A stretch of DNA of 12,021 nucleotides from an uncultured Bacteroidota bacterium (GTDB lineage: Bacteria; Bacteroidota; Bacteroidia; Chitinophagales; Chitinophagaceae), in contig CAMLGR010000141.1 in assembly GCA_946479615.1 (NCBI GenBank), positions 1 to 12,021 on the forward strand. The letters run 5' to 3'. Position numbers and translations under genes: made by a program. The notes beneath the pieces were generated by a model, which did not search any database, was not told where the DNA came from, and saw only the letters and a program-made list of their open reading frames with translations. Below, one piece after another: positions 6,891-12,021 of this stretch (position 1 is the stretch's first letter; each line of letters begins with the position of its first letter).

Positions 6891-8264
6891 ATGGCGAGTT
6901 ACCTGCTGTTGCGAAGTAATAAAGAAACCGGTCCATATAACCTGGACGATCTCGTTAAGGTAGGACTGAAACCCTATGATCTCGTTTGGGTGCAGGGAAA
7001 AAGCGCTGCCTGGCGTTATCCCAGTGAAGTGGAAGAACTGAAGCCCTATGCGCCTACTGTCGAAGAACAACCTTACGACCGGTTTTATAAGAAAAACACA
7101 ACCCCTGCCAAAGAAGAAACAATAACACAGCAACCTTCCTATCAAAAGACAGAGCAACCCACTTACCAGAAAGCAACCGTTGCAGCCGAAGAAGAACAAC
7201 CCCTTTTCGAAGAGAAATACGCAAAATATATTCCCAAAACATCCGTTTTTGTAACACTCCCCGGGCAGAAAAGTGCTGTGGCTGTACAAAAGCCTCCGGT
7301 GAAAGAACCAGTGCCCGTATCGGAACCTACCATCCTGGTAACAGAAAATCCCGTGGCCCAGGTTAAATACTCCCAGCCACTCGATGAGATCAAGGAGATG
7401 TATGTAAAGACCCTCCAGGATCGCAAACAAAAGATTGCCCGCAAAAGTTTTTTGCTTTCCAGCCTGAAAAAAGCCGGTGTAATTGCAGGGCTTGTCCTGT
7501 CGGGATTATTGGCCGGCTATTTACTGAAATCAAATTCAGGAAATAAACCAGTAACCGCTAACCAGCCGGCGCTTGCCAATCCTGTTGTGCCTTCAGGTGC
7601 AGTAGCGCAAACACAGGAAGTTATTTCCACTCAACAAAATGCAGTTCCACCAGTTACTATTAATACTCAACCGGCAGAGCCAGCCACTGAAAAAAACACA
7701 TTACCCCCGGCTGCAATCGAACGGTTGCTGAAAGAAGAACAAAAACAATATCTCGAAAGCAAATCAAAGAAAACACCTGTTGAAGCATCTCTGCCTGCCA
7801 ATCGCAGTTTTGAACAGCAACAACCGGCCAGGTCGATAGAAAACAATCCCGTTACCGGTGAAAGAATGCGCCAGGTAAGAAATGGCGCAAACACCAATAT
7901 ACCATCTGACAATAATACAAGCGATACAAGACAAGTTGTAAAACCCGGTCGCAAAACCGGTTTGGAGAGACTGGTATCTGTCAGTAGCAACGATTACAAA
8001 CGTGTTGCATTCGGTGGTATCCGCAACCTGGAACTGACCGTTACCAATGATTCAAAATATACGCTGGATAAAGTAACAGTGGAGCTACAATATTTAAAGC
8101 CTAATGAATTACCATTCCGCACAGAGACCGTACAATTTCATACGGTATCTGCCAACGGGTCTTCTACTCTCCGCATTCCCGATACCAATCGTGGTATAAA
8201 AGTGCTGTACAAGATTGTAGATATACAGTCGATGCAATCGGAAACCGCTTTATCGGGATTTTAA
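6891..8264 (+). CDS. Single-pass membrane protein with N-terminal GYF_2-like domain
   Basis: A 457-residue protein of unknown role. Residues 1-50 look like a GYF_2 domain: YLLLRSNKETGPYNLDDL, a central DLVWVQGKSAAW, and a short C-terminal helix. Such domains are usually short protein-interaction modules. A low-complexity Pro/Gln/Glu/Lys linker follows (about 51-190), including the near repeat SYQKTEQP / TYQKAT (83-96). One transmembrane helix lies at about 194-212 (AGVIAGLVLSGLLAGYLL). Basic residues before it suggest an N-in orientation, with the GYF_2 domain in the cytoplasm. Beyond it is another Pro/Gln/Asn-rich linker (213-355), then a C-terminal beta-rich domain (about 360-450, with ELTVTNDSKYTLDKVTVELQ). 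An in-frame TTG at 6795 would add 32 residues, but these fall inside the intergenic word repeat, so the ATG at 6891 is preferred. The gene ends one base into the 8264-8361 inverted repeat. Confidence 0.8.
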   Translation: MASYLLLRSNKETGPYNLDDLVKVGLKPYDLVWVQGKSAAWRYPSEVEELKPYAPTVEEQPYDRFYKKNTTPAKEETITQQPSYQKTEQPTYQKATVAAEEEQPLFEEKYAKYIPKTSVFVTLPGQKSAVAVQKPPVKEPVPVSEPTILVTENPVAQVKYSQPLDEIKEMYVKTLQDRKQKIARKSFLLSSLKKAGVIAGLVLSGLLAGYLLKSNSGNKPVTANQPALANPVVPSGAVAQTQEVISTQQNAVPPVTINTQPAEPATEKNTLPPAAIERLLKEEQKQYLESKSKKTPVEASLPANRSFEQQQPARSIENNPVTGERMRQVRNGANTNIPSDNNTSDTRQVVKPGRKTGLERLVSVSSNDYKRVAFGGIRNLELTVTNDSKYTLDKVTVELQYLKPNELPFRTETVQFHTVSANGSSTLRIPDTNRGIKVLYKIVDIQSMQSETALSGF

Positions 8265-8361
8265 AATAAGCAATAAGGAACAAAAAATAAGGAATGAGAA
8301 AGTAGCTGTATTCAAGCTGTTACTTCCTCATTCCTTATTTTTTGTTCCTTATTGCTTATTT
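8264..8361. terminator. Long inverted repeat built from 7-base words, probable bidirectional terminator
   Basis: Arms 8264-8304 and 8321-8361 pair at 40 of 41 positions (the exception is 8299 A with 8326 C) around a 16-base loop. The left arm is itself an array of 7-base words: AATAAGC, AATAAGG, AACAAAA, AATAAGG, AATGAGA (8265-8299). The element exactly fills the gap between two convergent genes, touching the stop at 8262-8264 and ending one base before the stop of the beta-barrel gene at 8362. A shared terminator is the natural role. The length and word structure exceed what termination requires. Confidence 0.7.
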
Positions 8362-8940
8362 CTATCTTTTCTTCGTCAACGGTATATACACACTAACCTG
8401 GCCAACACCATTCTTAAAATCAGGGTCGATACCGGACACCGATTCAAAATCACCCACCTTGGAAATACCCACACCATAACGTGCACCGATCCCCAGGCCG
8501 CCTTTTGTTTTAAATCCCAATCCTCCCAGCAGGGAAAGATCGAGGTCTTTTGCAAAACTGGAAATGGTCTGGTTATCTACATCTTCACTGATCTTAAATC
8601 CAACCTGTGGACCTGCTTCCAGGAAAAAACCACTGGCAAAACGATATTGAACCACAACTGGTACAGTTACATAAGTCACTTTCCAGTTATAAGAGCCCGA
8701 CACACTATCGATCTTGGCACCCTGTGTAGAGATCATCAATTCGGGCTGGATAGATAAATTGGCGATCGGGAAATTTAGATATGCACCGCCATGAAAACCG
8801 ATTAATGCCTTCTTTTTCACTGCATCAAAGTCACCCCCGGTAAAATTGCTGATATTGGCCCCGGCCTTGATACCAAACTGAACCTGTGCAAACGACATGG
8901 TTGACGACAACACAAAAGCAATGACAAGTATTTTTTTCAT
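8362..8940 (-). CDS. Outer-membrane beta-barrel protein (porin family, PF13568-like)
   Basis: A 192-residue protein with a Sec signal peptide (MKKILVIAFVLSSTMSFA, likely cleaved after residue 18). The mature start VQFGIKAGANISNF is typical of the small 8-stranded barrels common in Bacteroidota. Alternating hydrophobic/polar strands are visible throughout, for example around residues 45-57, 61-75, 88-101, 103-117, 135-147, 150-162 and 178-187, with Gly-rich turns. The length suits an 8-stranded outer-membrane barrel. Substrate and function are unknown; such proteins are often annotated simply as porin family. The start is the only good ATG in front of the signal peptide. A TAAGTTTA (minus strand, 8952-8959) could be part of a promoter but lies very close to the ATG. 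Confidence 0.85.
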   Translation of the reverse strand: MKKILVIAFVLSSTMSFAQVQFGIKAGANISNFTGGDFDAVKKKALIGFHGGAYLNFPIANLSIQPELMISTQGAKIDSVSGSYNWKVTYVTVPVVVQYRFASGFFLEAGPQVGFKISEDVDNQTISSFAKDLDLSLLGGLGFKTKGGLGIGARYGVGISKVGDFESVSGIDPDFKNGVGQVSVYIPLTKKR

Positions 8941-9044
8941 AAAAGATTTTTTAAACTTACTGCATATTATATGCCTGATTTGTTAAAGCCGGGCATTTTT
9001 TAAAAATCCCGCCATCATCTGTATTGATTAAGGATATTTGCGGT

Positions 9045-10550
9045 ATGAAACAGATCCTTCTATTCGGTGCAGGAAAGTCAGCGACCGTACTGATCGACTA
9101 TCTTCTTTCCCATGCTAAAAAAGAAAACTGGACACTGGTCCTCGTAGATGCCAACCTTGACCTGGCCACCAGTAAACTGAACGGATCTTCCTATGGACAG
9201 GCGCTTTCATTTGATGTAACGGACAAAACACAACGGGCCGCCTGTATCAGCCAGGCCAATCTTGTTATTTCCATGTTGCCTCCTGCTCTTCACCTGGAAG
9301 TGGCCAAGGATTGTATCGAATATTCCAAACACCTGCTGACGGCATCCTATACCGATGAAACATTAAAAACATGGCAGGAGGAAATAAAAAACAAGGATCT
9401 TCTTTTTTTATGTGAAATGGGATTGGATCCGGGCATTGATCACATGAGCGCTATGAAAATAGTGAACAGGATCCGCAATAAGGGGGGAAAAATCACCTCT
9501 TTTCAATCGCATTGCGGGGGATTGGTTGCCCCCGAAAGCGATGACAATCCCTGGCACTATAAGATCAGCTGGAACCCGCGCAATATCGTATTGGCTGGTA
9601 AAGCTGGTGCGCATTACCTGGAAAACGGACAGGATATAAAATTGGATTATCATGAATTATTTGCAGCTGATAAAACAGTAGATGTACCCGGTATTGGTTT
9701 GCTAAGCTGGTATCCTAACAGGGATTCCCTTGCTTATACTTCGTTATATGGCCTGGAAGATGTGCCCACGTTTATCCGAACCACCTTACGTCATCCCGAT
9801 TTTATGTATGGCTGGAAAAATGTGATCGATCTGAAACTGACAGATGAAACACTGCAGTATGACAGCGACGGAAAAACATTGGGAGCCATTTTCAAACAAC
9901 ACATGGATAACAATGGTTTCGGAGAATGGCTGCAAAAGAAATTGCAGGAACGTTTTTCAAAATCAAAGGATATGCTGGAAAACCTGATGAAACTGATCGA
10001 ACTAGAAGATGAAGTCAGTACGCAGGGAGAAACGGTTCCCGAATCGTTTATTGCTGCAGATGAAAGAGGCAACCTCGAAGAAGTGGAGATCAGCCAGGTG
10101 AAAAACCGTGGCGCTGCTTATCTCGCTCATACCATGCACGAAGCCAACCTTACCCTGAAACAGCTTTTTTACCTGGGCATGGATGATATGGAAACAATCG
10201 TGAATCGTGGGCTGTGCAGCCCGGCCGATATATTACAGTTTGCTGTCGAAAAAAAACTGGCCCTGCTGCCGGAAGATAAAGACATGATCGTTATGCTGCA
10301 TGAATTTCAATATGAAAATGATCACGAACAATCAACTATTAAAAGCTCTCTCGTGGTAAAAGGTGAAAACAGTTTACATACTGCTATGGCCAAAACGGTA
10401 GGATTACCACTCGGGATTGCTGCCAAATTATTATTGAATGGTCAACTGACTTTACGCGGTTTGCAAATACCCACTTCCAGAGAAGTCTATGAACCGGTAT
10501 TACGGGAATTGGAAGAATATGGTATTGTTTTCCGGGAAGAAGAGAGATAA
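9045..10550 (+). CDS. Saccharopine dehydrogenase-like NAD(P)-binding oxidoreductase
   Basis: A 501-residue member of the saccharopine dehydrogenase family, related to the dehydrogenase half of eukaryotic lysine-catabolism proteins. An N-terminal Rossmann fold is marked by LLFGAGKSA (5-13), an acidic residue ending strand 2 (VDAN, 34-37), and VISMLPPALH (74-83). The conserved catalytic-domain segments are CEMGLDPGIDHMSA (123-136), CGGLVAPESDDNPW (157-170), and near the C-terminus MAKTVGLPLGIAAKLLLNG (448-466) with LQIPT...VYEPVL (473-486). The expected reaction is NAD(P)-linked conversion between saccharopine and glutamate plus aminoadipate semialdehyde. No lysine-ketoglutarate reductase gene is in view, so related substrates are possible. 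The ATG at 9045 begins right before the first strand; an in-frame TTG at 9024 would add seven residues and is less likely. It diverges from the beta-barrel gene and converges on the sirtuin gene. Confidence 0.85.
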   Translation: MKQILLFGAGKSATVLIDYLLSHAKKENWTLVLVDANLDLATSKLNGSSYGQALSFDVTDKTQRAACISQANLVISMLPPALHLEVAKDCIEYSKHLLTASYTDETLKTWQEEIKNKDLLFLCEMGLDPGIDHMSAMKIVNRIRNKGGKITSFQSHCGGLVAPESDDNPWHYKISWNPRNIVLAGKAGAHYLENGQDIKLDYHELFAADKTVDVPGIGLLSWYPNRDSLAYTSLYGLEDVPTFIRTTLRHPDFMYGWKNVIDLKLTDETLQYDSDGKTLGAIFKQHMDNNGFGEWLQKKLQERFSKSKDMLENLMKLIELEDEVSTQGETVPESFIAADERGNLEEVEISQVKNRGAAYLAHTMHEANLTLKQLFYLGMDDMETIVNRGLCSPADILQFAVEKKLALLPEDKDMIVMLHEFQYENDHEQSTIKSSLVVKGENSLHTAMAKTVGLPLGIAAKLLLNGQLTLRGLQIPTSREVYEPVLRELEEYGIVFREEER

Positions 10551-10557
10551 TTGGCAA

Positions 10558-10617
10558 TCATGAGTTATGAATTATGAATTACTGGCTACAATGGACAGAC
10601 TTCAATTCATAATTTTT
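10558..10617. repeat. 7-base word array with inverted partner, possible terminator
   Basis: Between the convergent saccharopine-dehydrogenase-like and sirtuin genes are the 7-base units TCATGAG, TTATGAA, TTATGAA (10558-10578). A partner on the other strand reads TTAAAAA, TTATGAA. The strict inverted arms are AATTATGAATT (10570-10580) and AATTCATAATT (10604-10614), 11 perfect bases around a 23-base loop, followed on the plus strand by T-rich sequence. Position suggests a bidirectional terminator, although the stem has few G/C pairs. Confidence 0.5.
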
Positions 10618-10621
10618 AATT

Positions 10622-11320
10622 CTATTTATACTTCCTTATCAATTCCATCAACTCCTTCACCCCTTCCGTGGCTGGTTTCTCAATACTGGTAAGATTACGA
10701 AGGGCCGATGTGTATGGTATCTTTTTATCCATAATGAATTTCGGAACATGCGCCGCCACGAAATTCACCAATCCCGCGGCCGGGTACACGACCAATGAAG
10801 TGCCCGCTATTACAAACAGGTCGGCATTTCTAACAACCGGGATCGACATTTCCATCATAGGCACAGCTTCTCCAAACCATACGATATGCGGGCGTAATTG
10901 TGAACCATCGGCAGCGGTATCACCCAATTTCATATCGCCGCGTATTTCATAGATCGTTTCTTCATCGCTATCACTCCGCATCTGGAATATTTGTCCATGA
11001 AGGTGAAGTACATGGCTGGAACCAGCGCGTTCATGAAGATCATCGATATTCTGTGTGATGATCGTAACATCAAAATCTTTTTCCAACTCCGCCAACCCAT
11101 AATGCGCCGCATTAGGTTTTGCATCGGTTACATTCTTCCGGCGCATATTATAGAAATCCAGTACCAGTTGCGGATTTCTTTGCCAGGCATCCGGTGTGGC
11201 TACTTCCATTACTTCATACCCTTCCCATAACCCATCGCTGTCACGAAATGTTTTCAACCCGCTTTCGGCACTGATACCAGCGCCCGTGAGCACAACCAGT
11301 TTCTTTTTTGTTAAAGACAT
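10622..11320 (-). CDS. cobB: Sir2-family NAD-dependent protein deacylase (CobB/SIRT5-like, no zinc cysteines)
   Basis: A 232-residue sirtuin that should remove acyl groups from lysine side chains using NAD+. Visible motifs are GAGISAESG (13-21) and FRD (25-27) for NAD binding, TQNIDDLH (89-96), the catalytic histidine H108 in HLHG, PHIVWFGE (144-151), and AGTSLVVYPAAGL (172-184). FYNMRR (56-61) carries the Tyr57/Arg60 pair that in the SIRT5/CobB class binds succinyl, malonyl and glutaryl lysine, so desuccinylase activity is plausible. The protein has no cysteine at all, so the usual four-cysteine zinc site is absent. In its place is a short acidic insert (SDSDEETIYEIRGDMKLGD, 116-134). The rest of the fold looks complete and I recall similar Bacteroidota forms, so it is probably functional. 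The start gives a normal N-terminus. It is probably transcribed apart from the EVE gene. Confidence 0.9.
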   Translation of the reverse strand: MSLTKKKLVVLTGAGISAESGLKTFRDSDGLWEGYEVMEVATPDAWQRNPQLVLDFYNMRRKNVTDAKPNAAHYGLAELEKDFDVTIITQNIDDLHERAGSSHVLHLHGQIFQMRSDSDEETIYEIRGDMKLGDTAADGSQLRPHIVWFGEAVPMMEMSIPVVRNADLFVIAGTSLVVYPAAGLVNFVAAHVPKFIMDKKIPYTSALRNLTSIEKPATEGVKELMELIRKYK

Positions 11321-11369
11321 ACTTTAAAAATGAAACAGCAAGGTAGGAATTATCTAAGGTAATAGAATG

Positions 11370-11474
11370 AGTAGAACACGGATAGAATTGGATGAACGGA
11401 TAATAAATAGATTTGGCGCTTTATAGAAGATATCCACTTTATATCCGTCCATCCAATTCTATCCGTGTTCTACT
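11370..11474. repeat. Inverted repeat with GGAT-type words between EVE and sirtuin genes
   Basis: Arms 11370-11401 and 11443-11474 pair at 31 of 32 positions (the exception is 11395 A with 11449 C) around a 41-base centre. The arm contains recurring GGAT-ended words (AACACGGAT, AGAATTGGAT, GAACGGAT) with a looser 8-10 base spacing than the other arrays here. It lies between two minus-strand genes, about 50 bases upstream of the sirtuin start, where a terminator or leader structure is possible. Its function is not known. Confidence 0.6.
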
Positions 11475-11537
11475 TTTCCTTTATCAACTAAAAACAGGAA
11501 TTGATGCAGAATGCCCGTTATCCGTAGGAGACTAATT

Positions 11538-11579
11538 AAGAAAGGTTTCACACACCCGGCGGTGCATGAAACCTTTCTT
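11538..11579 (-). terminator. Rho-independent-type terminator after the EVE gene
   Basis: A perfect 13-bp stem, AAGAAAGGTTTCA (11538-11550) with its complement (11567-11579), encloses a 16-base loop that may add three more pairs (CAC with GTG). It starts 12 bases after the EVE-domain stop codon. On the minus strand it is followed by an A/T-rich tail (TTAATTAG). Confidence 0.6.
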
Positions 11580-11591
11580 TAAAAATGAAGT

Positions 11592-11999
11592 TTATTTTTC
11601 TCCTGCGAGTTCCATGATCACTTTCCATTCGGCTTCTGATACGGGTTGCACAGAAAGACGACCGATACGTACCAGCGCCATATTAGCCAGGCGTTTGTCT
11701 TTTTTAATTACTTCGAGCGAAACAGGATTTTTTATTTTTTTATACGGCTGAAGATCCACCGCAGACCAATCATCTTTTGTAGAAGGGTCCTGGTAAGCCT
11801 CTTTTTTAATTTTGGCAATACCAACGATGGCCAACCCTTCATTACTATGATAGAACAGCACTTCATCTCCTTTTTTCATAGCACGAAGGTGAAGACGGGC
11901 CGCATAATTTCTTACGCCATCCCAGGTCGTTTGTTTGTCTTTCTCCAATTGTTCGAAACTATAAACAGAAGGTTCTGATTTTACAAGCCAGTATGCCAT
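11592..11999 (-). CDS. Standalone EVE-domain protein (thymocyte nuclear protein 1-like)
   Basis: A complete 135-residue protein made of a single EVE domain, a PUA-like fold. Characterised members bind modified bases in DNA or RNA, using an aromatic cage. Family marks are YWLVKSEP (3-10), the tryptophan block TTWDGVRNYAAR (24-35), KKGDEVLFYHS (42-52), GLAIVGIAKI (55-64), and the C-terminal RIGRLSVQPVSEAEW (111-125). No nuclease or other effector domain is fused to it, so unlike EVE proteins in modification-dependent restriction it is more likely a general nucleic-acid-binding housekeeping protein. The ATG at 11999 sits directly before the conserved YWLVKSEP start. The upstream region is mostly outside the window, so its promoter cannot be judged. 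A terminator hairpin follows 12 bases downstream. Confidence 0.88.
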   Translation of the reverse strand: MAYWLVKSEPSVYSFEQLEKDKQTTWDGVRNYAARLHLRAMKKGDEVLFYHSNEGLAIVGIAKIKKEAYQDPSTKDDWSAVDLQPYKKIKNPVSLEVIKKDKRLANMALVRIGRLSVQPVSEAEWKVIMELAGEK

Positions 12000-12021
12000 A
12001 CGATGATTATTTGTTTTCAGA

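Noticed and set aside
8971..9000. Hairpin-plus-T-run (ATGCC ... GGGCAT then T6) as a terminator
   Set aside because: It lies between two divergent genes where no plus-strand transcript is expected to end, and the stem is only about 5 bp with a long loop.
9024..9044. Start of the saccharopine dehydrogenase-like gene at TTG 9024
   Set aside because: The ATG at 9045 opens directly on the first Rossmann strand. Seven extra residues before it add nothing recognisable.
1637..11474. CRISPR array or insertion-sequence explanation for the intergenic repeats
   Set aside because: Units are 7-10 bases, degenerate and without spacers, and each site has a different word. There is no transposase, cas gene or target-site duplication.
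11592..11999. EVE-domain gene as part of a modification-dependent restriction system
   Set aside because: The protein is a bare EVE domain with no McrB-like, nuclease or methyltransferase partner in view. Its neighbours are housekeeping genes.

Overview
The window reads as a chromosomal housekeeping segment of a Bacteroidota bacterium, most likely Chitinophagaceae or a close relative. This rests on protein flavour: a Bacteroidota-type GyrA followed by a secreted TPR-like protein, a PF13568-type outer-membrane beta-barrel, a GYF_2-like membrane protein and a cysteine-free CobB-type sirtuin. Shine-Dalgarno sites are weak or absent, and candidate promoters resemble TTG/TAnnTTTG rather than the E. 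coli consensus. No rRNA, tRNA, CRISPR array, integrase, transposase or prophage gene is visible. All assignments come from reading the sequence, not from a database search.

Layout. Plus strand, 1-1629: the C-terminal part of a type II NADH dehydrogenase (cut by the left edge), then a DUF2071 protein 2 bases downstream. Minus strand, 1708-6446: gyrA, then a secreted TPR-like protein 43 bases downstream (probably co-transcribed), a perfect 56-bp palindrome acting as terminator, and a small helical-repeat conserved protein. A 444-bp divergent intergenic region (6447-6890) separates gyrA from a plus-strand gene for a single-pass membrane protein with an N-terminal GYF_2-like domain. Next come a minus-strand beta-barrel gene, a divergent plus-strand saccharopine-dehydrogenase-like gene, and minus-strand genes for a Sir2-family deacylase and a standalone EVE-domain protein.

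Functionally the genes are largely independent: respiratory NADH oxidation, DNA topology, envelope proteins, lysine/saccharopine-type metabolism, NAD-dependent deacylation and a modified-base reader. Only NDH-2/DUF2071 and gyrA/TPR look like transcription units.

The most unusual signal is between the genes. Five intergenic gaps contain short degenerate tandem arrays, four with a 7- or 8-base period and one looser. Each array has its own private consensus word, and in four of the five it faces an inverted partner, giving long imperfect hairpins. Two arms match at 40/41 and 31/32 positions. These look like one class of intergenic element built on different words, probably used as terminators in some places. 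No dedicated defence or mobile system was found.
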